DNA from: Kaistia terrae
GTDB taxonomy: Bacteria; Pseudomonadota; Alphaproteobacteria; Rhizobiales; Kaistiaceae
Length of the DNA: 64,000 nucleotides
Assembly (NCBI RefSeq): GCF_026344005.1
Contig: NZ_JAPKNH010000001.1
Coordinates: 434,001 to 498,000 of the forward strand
Reading direction: 5' to 3'
The position numbers and the translations under genes were made by a program. Of this stretch, positions 17,242 to 26,523 are shown in pieces. Below the pieces are notes generated by a model. It was not told the DNA's origin and did no database searches. It saw only the letters and a list, made by a program, of their open reading frames with translations. The stretch's first letter is position 1. Every line of letters starts with the position of its first letter.

Positions 17242-20091
17242 CTAGAAGAACGAGCGGCGCTGCCACCAGCCACCGCGCTTCGGACGACCGTCCTCAGGCT
17301 CGGCTTCCGCCTGCGGCGCTGGTGCTACCGGTGCAGGCGCTGCCGCCGGTGCGACGGGTTCCGGCGCACGGTAGGCAACCGGCTCAGCTGCCGTTTCGGC
17401 GGCTTCAGCGGCTTCCTCAGCGGCGATCGTATCCTCGGTCACAACCGACAGGCTCTGGCGATCTTCGGCCGGAGCGTCGTCCTCGTTGTCGCCGACTTCC
17501 GGCATTTCGAGTTCCGGCTCGTCGTTGATTTCGTCCAGGAACGGCTCGCTCATGTCGCCGATATCGGCAACCGGGATATCGGCGGCGATCCTGCGCTCAC
17601 CAGCATCTTCCGGCTCGACGTCGCGAACGCCCCGGCTCTCGACTTCGACAAAGCGCTCGGAAAGCACTTCGCCGGTCTCGTCGAGTTCGAGCGTCTGGCC
17701 TTCTTCGGCACCCTCGCCCTCGGAACCTTCGCCCTCGGCGCCACGACGACCGCGACGGCCGCCACGACGACCGCGACGACGGCGACGACGGGGCTCGCCA
17801 TTCTCGTCGGTCTCGTCGCCCTCGGCATCGCTGCCTTCTTCGGAGGGCTCAAGCGTCGAGGCCTCGGAACCTTCTTCGCCGGCCTCGCCGTCTTCATCCT
17901 CTTCGCCGGCTTCGCCCGCGGATCCGGCTTCCTGGCCGGCACCGCCAGCCTCGCCGCCCCGACGACGCCGACGCCGACGACGCTTGCGCCGTCCGCCTTC
18001 ATCCGCACGAGCTGCTTCGTCCGAGCTGTCACCTGCCGCATCCGTCTCTGCTTCGGCCGCAGCCTCTGCCTCGACTTCGTCTTCGACCTCATCCTCGATC
18101 TCTTCGTCTTCCGGATAGATCGTATCGGGATGGACGATGGGCGAGGGGGCCGCGATCAGCGCCGGGTCGCGCGGCACGACTGCCTCGCCGCGCTCGAGCA
18201 TGTAATGCTGGGCGGTGTTGACGGTCTCGTCGGCGAGAACGGTGATGGCGATGCCGAAGCGGGCTTCGATCTCGGCCAGATGGTTGCGCTTCTGGTTCAG
18301 GATGTAGAGCGCGACGACCGTCTTGGTGCGGATGGTCAGGTTATGGGTTGCGCCCTTGAGCAGGGTGTCCTCAAGCGAACGCAGAACATGCAGCGCGACC
18401 GATGCCGGCGCGCGGACATAGCCGGTGCCGTGGCAATGCGGGCAGGTCTCGACCGAGCTCTCGACGACGCCGGTGCGCAGGCGCTGGCGCGACATTTCGA
18501 GCAGGCCGAAATGCGAGATGCGCCCGACCTGGATGCGGGCGCGGTCGTTCTTCAGCGCGTCCTTGATCTTGCGCTCGACCGCCCGGTTGTTGCGCTTCTC
18601 TTCCATGTCGATGAAGTCGACGACGATCAGGCCGGCGAGATCGCGCAGGCGAAGCTGGCGCGCCACTTCCTCGGCCGCTTCCAGATTGGTCTGGTAGGCG
18701 GTGTCTTCAATGTTGTGTTCGCGCGTCGACCGGCCCGAGTTCACGTCGATGGCGACGAGCGCTTCGGTCTGGTTGATGACGATGTAGCCGCCAGACTTCA
18801 GCGTTACCTGCGGCGAGAACATCGCGTCGAGCTGCGCCTCGATGCCGGTGCGGGCAAAGATCGGCTGGCTCTCGCGATAGGGCTGAACGCTCTTGGCATG
18901 GCTCGGCATGAGCATGCGCATGAAGTCCTTGGCCTCGCGATAGCCGTCCTCGCCGGAGACGAGAACCTCGTCGATGTCCTTGTTGTAGAGATCGCGGATC
19001 GACCGCTTGATCAGGCTGCCCTCCTCATAGACGAGGGTGGGGGCGGCCGAGCGCAGAGTCAGCTCGCGGACATTCTCCCAGAGACGCAGCAGATATTCGA
19101 AGTCGCGCTTGACCTCGGCCTTGGTGCGCGAGGCGCCTGCGGTGCGCAGGATGACGCCCATGCCCTCCGGCACCTCCAGATCGGCAGCGACTTCCTTGAG
19201 GCGCTTGCGATCAGCGGTGTTGGTGATCTTGCGGGAAATGCCGCCGCCCCGCGCCGTGTTCGGCATCAGGACCGAATAGCGACCGGCGAGCGACAGATAG
19301 GTGGTGAGAGCCGCGCCCTTGTTGCCGCGCTCTTCCTTGACGACCTGGACAAGCAGCACCTGGCGGCGCTTGATCACTTCCTGGATCTTGTACTGGCGAC
19401 CGCGACCGCCGCGACGCCGCTCGGGCAGTTCCTCGAGCGCGTCCTCGGCGCCGACCGACTCGACGGTGTCTTCTTCGTGCTCTTCGTCGCCGCCGATTTC
19501 CTCGACGCTATGGTCGGATTCGGGCGCGTCGAGATGCGAAGCGTGGTTGTCGTCGCCATTCTCATCGCCATGGTCGCCATTCTCGGCGCCGCCGGCCGAG
19601 ACCGGGCGTTCGTCGTGATGGTCGTCGTCATGGTGCTGGTCGTCGGAATGCGCTTCTTCGGAAGCGCCGCCTTCTTGGCCTTCCTCGGAACCGACATTCT
19701 CGGAGCGGGCGTCATCGGCGGCCTTGGCGGCAACCGAGCGGTTGCTGCCGCGCCGGCGGCTGTTCCTGGCCTTGGCGGCGGCGCGCTCTTCGGCTTCGCG
19801 CTCTTCCTGCTCTTCGGCCTCGATCAGCGCCTGACGGTCGGCAACCGGGATCTGGTAGTAGTCGGGGTGGATTTCGGAGAAGGCGAGGAAGCCGTGCCGA
19901 TTGCCGCCATATTCAACGAAGGCTGCCTGCAGCGAAGGTTCGACGCGTGTGACCTTGGCTAGATAGATATTGCCGCGAAGCTGCTTCCGGCTCGCGGACT
20001 CGAAGTCGAATTCCTCGACTCGATTGCCGCGCACCACAACGACCCGGGTCTCCTCCGGGTGTGTGGCATCGATGAGCATCTTGTTTGCCAT
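17242..20091 (-). CDS. rne: ribonuclease E
   Basis: Main endoribonuclease of mRNA decay and rRNA processing, scaffold of the degradosome. 949 residues. N-terminal S1 domain (from about 37) is split by an acidic, low-complexity insertion (about 95-220: EEQEEREAEERAAAK, SEEGQEGG, DDQHHDDDHH) typical of alphaproteobacterial RNase E. The catalytic core has VAIDVNSGRSTREH (about 447, Mg2+-binding Asp) and FIDMEEKRNN; the zinc link is CPHCHGTGYV (about 548). The C-terminal third is a disordered acidic/Arg-rich scaffold with RRRRRRGRRGG patches and ends in the conserved KRGGWWQRRSFF. It is transcribed divergently from amiC, as in other Hyphomicrobiales. Confidence 0.97.
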   Translation of the reverse strand: MANKMLIDATHPEETRVVVVRGNRVEEFDFESASRKQLRGNIYLAKVTRVEPSLQAAFVEYGGNRHGFLAFSEIHPDYYQIPVADRQALIEAEEQEEREAEERAAAKARNSRRRGSNRSVAAKAADDARSENVGSEEGQEGGASEEAHSDDQHHDDDHHDERPVSAGGAENGDHGDENGDDNHASHLDAPESDHSVEEIGGDEEHEEDTVESVGAEDALEELPERRRGGRGRQYKIQEVIKRRQVLLVQVVKEERGNKGAALTTYLSLAGRYSVLMPNTARGGGISRKITNTADRKRLKEVAADLEVPEGMGVILRTAGASRTKAEVKRDFEYLLRLWENVRELTLRSAAPTLVYEEGSLIKRSIRDLYNKDIDEVLVSGEDGYREAKDFMRMLMPSHAKSVQPYRESQPIFARTGIEAQLDAMFSPQVTLKSGGYIVINQTEALVAIDVNSGRSTREHNIEDTAYQTNLEAAEEVARQLRLRDLAGLIVVDFIDMEEKRNNRAVERKIKDALKNDRARIQVGRISHFGLLEMSRQRLRTGVVESSVETCPHCHGTGYVRAPASVALHVLRSLEDTLLKGATHNLTIRTKTVVALYILNQKRNHLAEIEARFGIAITVLADETVNTAQHYMLERGEAVVPRDPALIAAPSPIVHPDTIYPEDEEIEDEVEDEVEAEAAAEAETDAAGDSSDEAARADEGGRRKRRRRRRRRGGEAGGAGQEAGSAGEAGEEDEDGEAGEEGSEASTLEPSEEGSDAEGDETDENGEPRRRRRRGRRGGRRGRRGAEGEGSEGEGAEEGQTLELDETGEVLSERFVEVESRGVRDVEPEDAGERRIAADIPVADIGDMSEPFLDEINDEPELEMPEVGDNEDDAPAEDRQSLSVVTEDTIAAEEAAEAAETAAEPVAYRAPEPVAPAAAPAPVAPAPQAEAEPEDGRPKRGGWWQRRSFF

Positions 20092-20799
20092 ATTGGAAAA
20101 TTCTCCATGGCTCGACGCGCAAATCTACGGCCGGCGCGCAGCGCCGATGCCGTGTTGGTCGCGAAGAAGCCGTGATGGGGGAAAAGTGAAAGTGCGCGCG
20201 CCTGCGCCAGGACCGTAGATACCACCCGACCGGCAATGGCCGGTTCAAGGTTGGCGGAACGGTCGGGGGTCGGCAAAAACATGGGTACGCGCTATGAGCC
20301 TCTTGAAGAACACACCGGCAAAGCTTCCCCTGCCGGTAATCCCGACCGCGAACGCTTCCGCGCCGCGCAGTCGCCGGATCGCAGGCACGCCCGACGTGCG
20401 CTCGGAAAGTCGAGCTGCACGAAAACGATACCTGTCCCATCCCCTGACCGTGCACCGAAGTGACCGCGGAACGCTCTTGAGCCGGCAACCTTTTGACAGG
20501 TCGATCGTCCCTCAGCGCCCCACCGCATCATGCCGATCACGCCTCGTTGGGGCGCAAATCGGTCGGAGGATGAATTCCGTAGTTTCCTTTTATGGAAGGT
20601 CACGATTCTTGGCAAGGATATTGGGTGGCAGGTGGGCCTTGCGAGGAAGCTGCAACAGGGCTTCAACAACACAGGCTTTTGTCGTCACGCAACTGTGCGC
20701 GGATGCTGTCTGGTTAGGACCTCTTAACCATTCGATCCTAATCGTTTAAACAGCCAGCATCGGGGCGGGGGCAAGGCTGCACCGGACGACACGATAGAC
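20092..20799. other. 708-bp divergent rne/amiC intergenic region
   Basis: It must hold the promoters of both rne and amiC. A long rne 5' leader is expected because RNase E commonly autoregulates through its 5' UTR. Short inverted pieces are visible (for example ggccggttc around 20236-20248; gccggcaaagc ... gccggtaat around 20320-20342), but no specific fold can be defended. Several open frames here lack coding character. TTAACCATTCGATCCTAATCG at 20725-20745 is a possible promoter or regulatory stretch ahead of amiC. Confidence 0.45.
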
Positions 20800-22254
20800 A
20801 TGCGAGCAAGACAAGGCGTCAGCGCCGATCCCACGGGTTGGCAAAAGGCCAAGAAACACGCCGAGCGTTTTCTCGGCGCCAGCGCCTTTGTGCTGATTTC
20901 CGTGCTGGCATCCGCCGCGCAATCGCCCGGCGACGACGCCCCGCCGAATTTTTCCGAAACGGTTGAGATGGCTCCGGCCGAAGACGCGTCGACGGGTTCC
21001 ATCCCGGCCGTCATCGCGCCCGCCGATCCTGGATCTCCCTCGCAACGTGGCAGTCCTGCCCAAGCCTCGCCGGAAGCGCCGGCCGCCGTCCGCGCTGTGC
21101 CCGTCATAGCGCGCGAAGCCCGCGTCGTTGGCGATGGCGCGCGCACGCGCTTCGTCATGGACCTTTCCGGCCCTTCCGCCGTCACCGTCTTCACGCTCGA
21201 CGAGCCGTATCGCGTCGTCGTCGACCTGCCCGAAATGCATTTCGATCTGGCCGCCGATGCCGGCAAGGCGGGGAAGGGACTGATCTCCGCCTTCCGCTAC
21301 GGCCTGATCTCGGCTGGCAAGTCGCGCATCGTGCTCGATGCGACCGGACCTGTCGCGGTCGACAAGGCCTTCGTGCTGCCGGCCGAGAAGGAGCAGCCCG
21401 CCCGCCTCGTCATCGACATGGTCAAGAGCAACCGCACCGCCTTCCTGGATACGCTGCGGATTTCCCGCGACCGGGCTGCGGCGGAGCACAAGCCTGAACC
21501 CGCACCCGGCCCCGCGCCAAATGACGGCAAGCTGCGCATCGTGCTCGATCCCGGCCATGGCGGCATCGATTCCGGCGCCATCGCCAAGTCCGGCGTGTTG
21601 GAAAAGAGCGTCGTTCTCGCCTTCGCCCGGACGCTGAAGGAAAAGCTCGAGGCGAACAGCCGCTACGAAGTGCTGATGACGCGTGACGACGATACGTTCG
21701 TCACCCTGCGCGGCCGCGTCCAGTTCGCTCGGTCGAAGCATGCGGACCTGTTTGTCTCGATCCACGCCGATTCGTTCTCGGGCAAGGATATTCGCGGCGC
21801 GACCGTCTACACCCTGTCCGAGCGCGCCTCGGACCAGATGGCAGCCTCGATCGCAGAATCGGAAAACAAGTCGGATATCCTGGCTGGCGTCGACGTGCCG
21901 GAAGATACGGATGACGTTTCGGACATCCTGATCGACCTGGCGCGGCGCGAGACGAAAAATTTTGCCGTCGTCTTTGCGCGAAACGTGATCAAGGAATTGA
22001 AGCCCGCCGTACGCCTGTTCAAGCGCGCGCACCAGCAGGCCGGCTTCATGGTTCTGAAGGCTCCGGACGTCCCCTCGGCTCTTGTCGAACTGGGCTATCT
22101 GTCCAACGTGGATGACGAAAAACTGCTGACTTCTCCCGAATGGCGCGACAAAACCGCGGTTGCGATCACCCGCGCCATCGACGAATATTTTCGCACGCGG
22201 ATCGCCAACATGGCCGCCTCCGAAACGGTGGATCCGAAGGTTGGCGTGCCATGA
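20800..22254 (+). CDS. amiC: N-acetylmuramoyl-L-alanine amidase with AMIN domain (AmiC-type)
   Basis: Periplasmic zinc amidase that cleaves the bond between MurNAc and the stem peptide, needed for daughter-cell separation. 484 residues: an N-terminal membrane/signal segment (FLGASAFVLISVLASAAQS), a disordered Pro/Ala linker, an AMIN septum-targeting domain (ARVVGDGARTRFVMDLSGP ..., about 105-205), and an Amidase_3 domain with LDPGHGGIDSGA (His about 252), the Glu in SGVLEKSV, SIHADSF (His about 321) and the catalytic Glu in ALVELGYLSN (about 429). It lies upstream of mrcA in the same direction. Confidence 0.95.
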   Translation: MRARQGVSADPTGWQKAKKHAERFLGASAFVLISVLASAAQSPGDDAPPNFSETVEMAPAEDASTGSIPAVIAPADPGSPSQRGSPAQASPEAPAAVRAVPVIAREARVVGDGARTRFVMDLSGPSAVTVFTLDEPYRVVVDLPEMHFDLAADAGKAGKGLISAFRYGLISAGKSRIVLDATGPVAVDKAFVLPAEKEQPARLVIDMVKSNRTAFLDTLRISRDRAAAEHKPEPAPGPAPNDGKLRIVLDPGHGGIDSGAIAKSGVLEKSVVLAFARTLKEKLEANSRYEVLMTRDDDTFVTLRGRVQFARSKHADLFVSIHADSFSGKDIRGATVYTLSERASDQMAASIAESENKSDILAGVDVPEDTDDVSDILIDLARRETKNFAVVFARNVIKELKPAVRLFKRAHQQAGFMVLKAPDVPSALVELGYLSNVDDEKLLTSPEWRDKTAVAITRAIDEYFRTRIANMAASETVDPKVGVP

Positions 22255-22577
22255 GAGGGCTGTTGCCCATAGATCACGCGGACGGACGGGCTTCCCTTCC
22301 GGACGCTCGCGCCCAAGTTTCTCCACAAAGCGACTGGAAGAACGAGGCTGTTGGGTCTATCGAGGCCAAACGAACCTGTAGTTCGCCTTCGGACAACGGA
22401 CGGTTGAGTCCCTCGTTTTCAGGCGTTGATCGCGCGGTGAGCGTGAGCGGTGTCGTTCTTTTATCGGGACCGACCCGGCAATGCATGCCGGGAAGATCAA
22501 CCAATTTCGAACCGGGGTTCGTCTCGTCGGCTTGAGCTTGTCGCCGGCTAGGCGATCCAGCGGGGAACGCGAGCGAT
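22255..22577. other. amiC-mrcA intergenic region
   Basis: 323 bases. No gene. It contains G+C-rich short inverted pieces (cgggaccgacccg at 22466-22478) but no T-run terminator. A separate mrcA promoter is likely here; none was assigned. Confidence 0.4.
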
Positions 22578-25022
22578 ATGTTTCTGCGACTAATCGGCTA
22601 TTTATTCGGGATTGGCGCCGTGTTTTTCTTGGCAGTTGCTGCAGGTGTGGCTTGGTATGTCTCCGGCTTGACGGGCGGATTGCCCTCGGTCGAGGTACTG
22701 GCGAAATACGAGCCCCCGGTCATGACGCGCATCCACGCGTCCGATGGACAACTCGTCGGCGAATATGCCCGCGAGCGTCGCCTCTATCTGCCGATCCAGG
22801 CGATCCCGGATCGCGTCAAGGCCGCCTTCATCTCGGCCGAAGACAAGAACTTCTACACCCATGCCGGCCTTGATTATTACGGCATCGCCCGCGCGGCCCT
22901 CCAGAACATCGCGGCGCTCTCGTCCGACAAGCGCATGATCGGCGCGTCGACGATCACCCAGCAGGTCGCCAAGAACTTCCTGCTGACCAACGAGCGCTCG
23001 CTTGACCGCAAGATCAAGGAAGCGATCCTGTCGCTCCGCATCGAGCAGGCGAATTCGAAGGACAAGATCCTCGAGCTCTACCTGAACGAAATCTTCCTCG
23101 GCCTTGGTTCCTATGGCGTTGCGGCTGCGTCCTTGTCGTATTTCGACAAGTCGGTGCATGAGCTGACGCTGTCGGAAGCCGCCTATCTGGCAGCGCTGCC
23201 CAAGGGCCCGAACAACTACAATCCGTTCCGCTACGCCGACCGCGCCATCGAGCGCCGCAACTGGGTTATCGACCGCATGGTCGATAACGGCTTTGCCACC
23301 GCCGATGAGGGCGTGGCCGCCAAGGCTCAGCCGCTCGGCGTCAAGACACGCGTCGCCAGCCCGCACATCTTCGCCGCCGACTATTATGTCGAGGAAGTTC
23401 GCCGCCAGCTGATGCAGATCTATGGCGAGAAGGCACTCTATGACGGCGGCCTTTCCGTCCGCACCTCGCTCGACCCGGGCCTGCAGGTCATGGCGCGTCA
23501 GGCGCTGATGAACGGCCTTGTCCAGTTTGACGAGCAGCATGGCTGGCGCGGACCGGTCAAGAATGTGCCGATCGAAGGCGACTGGGGCGTCGCCGTCGGA
23601 ACCGTGCCGCCGCTCGCCGATATCATCGAATGGCGCCTCGCCATCGTTACCGCCGTCGACAAGGATCAGGCCGAGATCGGGCTGCAGCCGGGTCGTGACG
23701 GCTCCGGCAAGCTGATGGCCGAGCGCGAGACGGGCGTCATTCCGTTCTCGGAGATGAAGTGGGCCAAGCCCGCCGGCAAGAAGCTGACCGGCGCCAGCGA
23801 CGCGCTGGCTGTCGGCGACGTCGTCTATGTCGAACCGGCCGATGGCAAGCCGGGCTCCTTCCGCCTGCATCAGGTGCCGAACATCGCCGGCGCCATGGTC
23901 GTGATGGATCCGCATACCGGCCGCGTGCTGGCAATGGATGGCGGCTTCTCCTATGCGGAGAGCCAGTTCAACCGCGCCACCCAGGCGATGCGCCAGCCGG
24001 GTTCGTCGTTCAAGCCGTTCGTCTATGCCGCCGCTCTCGATAATGGCTATACGCCGTCGTCGGTGGTGATGGATGCGCCGATCGAGGTCGATCCGGGCTT
24101 CGGCCAGCCGATCTGGCGGCCTGAAAACTACGCCCAGAAGTTCTATGGACCGTCGACGCTGCGCACCGGCATTGAGCAGTCGCGTAACGTGATGACCGTG
24201 CGCCTGGCGCAGGACATGGGCATGCCGCTCGTGGCCGAGTATGCCAAGCGCTTCGGCGTTTACGACAAGCTCGGACCGTTCCTGCCGAACGCGCTCGGCG
24301 CGTCGGAAACGACGGTTCTGCGCATGGTCGCCGGCTATTCCGTGTTCGCCAATGGCGGCCGGCAGGTGAAGCCGACGCTGATCGACCGTATCCAGGATCG
24401 CTTCGGCAAGACCATCTTCAAGCATGAGGAGCGGGTCTGCGAAGACTGCTCTGCCGAGCAGTGGTCGCATCAGGACGAACCGGCCATCGAGGACAATCGC
24501 GAGCAGGTGCTCGACCCGATGACGGCCTACCAGATCACCTCGATGCTCGAAGGCGTCGTCCAGCGCGGTACTGCCACGGTTCTGAAGAGCGTCGGCAAGC
24601 CGTTGGCTGGCAAGACGGGTACGTCGAACGACTACAAGGACGCCTGGTTCATCGGCTATTCACCGGATCTCGTGGTCGGCGTGTTCATCGGCTACGACAA
24701 TCCCAAGCCGATGGGACGCGGCATGACGGGCGGCGAAATGGCCGCTCCGATCGCCGGCGACTTCTTCAAGCTGGCGCTGGCCGACAAGGCCGCCATCCCG
24801 TTCCGCGTGCCGCCGGGCCTGTCGCTGATCCCGATCGATCGCAAGACGGGCATGCGTTCCGCCGCGGGTGGAGCCGGCACGATCCTCGAAGCCTTCAAGC
24901 CGGGCACCGGTCCGCCGGATACCTATTCGATCATCGGCCAGACCGATGCGAATGGTCAGCCCCTGACCGTGACGCCGGAAGCAGACCGAGCCGTCGTCTC
25001 GGGCACCGGCGGGCTCTACTGA
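22578..25022 (+). CDS. mrcA: penicillin-binding protein 1A, bifunctional glycosyltransferase/transpeptidase
   Basis: Class A PBP that polymerises and cross-links peptidoglycan. 814 residues: an N-terminal transmembrane helix (LIGYLFGIGAVFFLAVAAGVAW), a GT51 domain with SAEDKNFYTHAGLDYYG (catalytic Glu about 96) and STITQQVAKN, an OB-like insert (about 370-440), and a transpeptidase domain with SxxK in GSSFKPF (Ser about 476), SxN as SRN (about 535) and KTGT (about 678). It follows amiC as in other rhizobia and ends in a strong terminator. Confidence 0.97.
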   Translation: MFLRLIGYLFGIGAVFFLAVAAGVAWYVSGLTGGLPSVEVLAKYEPPVMTRIHASDGQLVGEYARERRLYLPIQAIPDRVKAAFISAEDKNFYTHAGLDYYGIARAALQNIAALSSDKRMIGASTITQQVAKNFLLTNERSLDRKIKEAILSLRIEQANSKDKILELYLNEIFLGLGSYGVAAASLSYFDKSVHELTLSEAAYLAALPKGPNNYNPFRYADRAIERRNWVIDRMVDNGFATADEGVAAKAQPLGVKTRVASPHIFAADYYVEEVRRQLMQIYGEKALYDGGLSVRTSLDPGLQVMARQALMNGLVQFDEQHGWRGPVKNVPIEGDWGVAVGTVPPLADIIEWRLAIVTAVDKDQAEIGLQPGRDGSGKLMAERETGVIPFSEMKWAKPAGKKLTGASDALAVGDVVYVEPADGKPGSFRLHQVPNIAGAMVVMDPHTGRVLAMDGGFSYAESQFNRATQAMRQPGSSFKPFVYAAALDNGYTPSSVVMDAPIEVDPGFGQPIWRPENYAQKFYGPSTLRTGIEQSRNVMTVRLAQDMGMPLVAEYAKRFGVYDKLGPFLPNALGASETTVLRMVAGYSVFANGGRQVKPTLIDRIQDRFGKTIFKHEERVCEDCSAEQWSHQDEPAIEDNREQVLDPMTAYQITSMLEGVVQRGTATVLKSVGKPLAGKTGTSNDYKDAWFIGYSPDLVVGVFIGYDNPKPMGRGMTGGEMAAPIAGDFFKLALADKAAIPFRVPPGLSLIPIDRKTGMRSAAGGAGTILEAFKPGTGPPDTYSIIGQTDANGQPLTVTPEADRAVVSGTGGLY

Positions 25023-25029
25023 TCCAACA

Positions 25030-25056
25030 GGCCGCGGCTTACCCCCGCGGCCTTTT
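25030..25056 (+). terminator. intrinsic terminator after mrcA
   Basis: 8-bp stem GGCCGCGG / CCGCGGCC with a 7-base loop, then TTTTCCTT. Confidence 0.88.
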
Positions 25057-25082
25057 CCTTTGCGCAACTTTTCCCGAACGAC

Positions 25083-25622
25083 ATGACAAGTACTTCCCCG
25101 ATCAAGACGGGCGGCTCCCCGACCCAAGCGGGCGCCTGGCGCCCGATGCGCACAGACGATCTTGGCGCCGTGGCCGAGATCGCCGACCGCGTCCACGAGG
25201 CCTATCCCGAGGATCCGGAGATCTTCGCCGAGCGGCTGCGGCTCTGGCCGGAAGGTTGCTGGGTCTATGAGAGCGACGGCGCGCTCATAGCCTATGTGTT
25301 GAGCCATCCTGCCATTGCGTTCGCGCCGCCGCCGCTCAACTCGCTCTTGGGCGAACTGCCCAAGGTACCCACGACCTATTACATCCACGACCTCGCCCTG
25401 CTGCCGGAAACGCGCGGGCAGGGCGCCGGCTCGGCCATCGTCCGCATCCTGCTCGACGGCGCGCTCCGGTCGGGTTGCCCGGATGTCTCTCTGGTCGCGG
25501 TCAACGAGTCGGCCGGTTTCTGGGGCCGACATGGTTTCGAGACCGTGTCGGTGCCGGCCCTCGACGCCAAGCTGCGCAGCTATGACGAGGATGCCCGCTT
25601 CATGGTCCGCCCGCTGGTGTGA
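25083..25622 (+). CDS. GNAT family N-acetyltransferase
   Basis: 179 residues with the GNAT fold: an N-terminal WRPMRTDDLGAVAEIADRVHEAYPEDP motif, the YYIHDLALLPETRGQGAGSAIVRILL segment holding the acetyl-CoA pyrophosphate-binding R/Q-x-x-G-x-G/A pattern (RGQGAG), and the late NESAGFWGRHGFE. The acceptor is unknown. There are only about 27 bases between the mrcA terminator and the start, and no good ribosome-binding site (the ATG follows CCCGAACGAC), so the start is moderately certain. Confidence 0.88.
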   Translation: MTSTSPIKTGGSPTQAGAWRPMRTDDLGAVAEIADRVHEAYPEDPEIFAERLRLWPEGCWVYESDGALIAYVLSHPAIAFAPPPLNSLLGELPKVPTTYYIHDLALLPETRGQGAGSAIVRILLDGALRSGCPDVSLVAVNESAGFWGRHGFETVSVPALDAKLRSYDEDARFMVRPLV

Positions 25623-25652
25623 GGCGGTGTCGGCAGGGCCGGCGACGCGCTT

Positions 25653-25679
25653 AACCTCTCCCTCAGGGAGAGGCGAAGA
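25653..25679. repeat. dispersed palindromic repeat, family A (short copy)
   Basis: Half copy: acctctccctcagggagagg, a perfect inverted repeat of 9 bp also found at 15361, 46302 and (variant) 55085. Confidence 0.75.
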
Positions 25680-25771
25680 AGGCGTCAGTGCGATCCCGAA
25701 ACGTGCGGGCTGCATTGCGCCCGGCACAACCTTCTGCGACCCTCCGGGGCGAGGGTTCGGAGGAATGGGTG

Positions 25772-26209
25772 ATGCGGACCATGCTGACATCCTGGCTATT
25801 CTGGGCGCTGCTCTCGGCGGTGTTCGCGGCGTTGACGGCGATCTTCGCCAAGGTCGGCATCAGCAACGTCAATTCCGACTTCGCGACCTTTATCCGCACC
25901 ATCGTCATCATTCTCACCATCGCCTTCATCCTGACGCTGACCGGACAGTGGCAGCCCTTCGGCTCGGTATCGCCGCGCAGTTACGTCTTCCTCGTCCTGT
26001 CGGGGCTGGCGACCGGTGCTTCCTGGCTCTGCTATTTCCGCGCCCTGAAGCTTGGCGAAGCGGCGCGCGTTGCGCCGATCGACAAGCTGAGCGTCGTGCT
26101 GGTGGCCGTTTTCGGCGTCGCCTTTCTCGGCGAAAACCTCTCCGTGAAAAACTGGCTCGGCGTGGGCCTGATTGCATCCGGGGCGGTTCTGGTGGCAATG
26201 CGCAGTTGA
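25772..26209 (+). CDS. EamA/DMT-type small membrane transporter
   Basis: 145 residues with about five hydrophobic helices (LTSWLFWALLSAVFAALTAIFA; TIVIILTIAFILTLTG; YVFLVLSGLATGASWLCYFRAL; LSVVLVAVFGVAFLG; NWLGVGLIASGAVLVAM). It matches a single EamA domain (COG2510-like), whereas standard drug/metabolite transporters have two, so it probably dimerises. The substrate is unknown. The start at 25772 has GGAGG eight bases upstream. Confidence 0.88.
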   Translation: MRTMLTSWLFWALLSAVFAALTAIFAKVGISNVNSDFATFIRTIVIILTIAFILTLTGQWQPFGSVSPRSYVFLVLSGLATGASWLCYFRALKLGEAARVAPIDKLSVVLVAVFGVAFLGENLSVKNWLGVGLIASGAVLVAMRS

Positions 26210-26325
26210 CGGCGCTCCCCTAGCGGTTCGGCCTGCTCGGCCTCCAAAGCCAGCTAAATTCAATCCGAGGCCCTCTCTCGATGCGAATCGAGCGATTTAT
26301 CACATTCGTCGCACGCGCGGTGCGA

Positions 26326-26523
26326 ATGGGGGTTGACGTTGCCCTCGGGTTGGCGCACCTCAGCAGCGTCAAAGTCGGTTCGCGTATGCGGCCGACCCCC
26401 ATCGGAACCTCAGTTTCATGTCGAGCGACAGTAGCTGTCGAATACAGGCGCCGCCCACGGCCGCCGTGAACTGATCGCTCGATCGGCTCACGCGACCGGC
26501 TGGGTGGCCGATCGGAGTGAGTC
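26326..26523 (+). promoter_or_regulatory. candidate structured leader of mgtE
   Basis: The 314 bases before mgtE hold no gene but several matched arms. ATGGGGGTTG (26326-26335) pairs with CGACCCCCAT (26393-26402), enclosing about 57 bases. A tight hairpin CGACAG-TAG-CTGTCG lies at 26426-26440. CGATCGGC (26480-26487) pairs with GCCGATCG (26507-26514), whose last base is the first G of the GGAG ribosome-binding site. mgtE genes in several bacteria are controlled by Mg2+-sensing leaders (M-box), but M-box consensus elements were not recognised here. Confidence 0.35.

Noticed and set aside
17224-19962. 912-codon open frame opposite rne
   Set aside because: Antisense shadow of RNase E, which has every expected motif.
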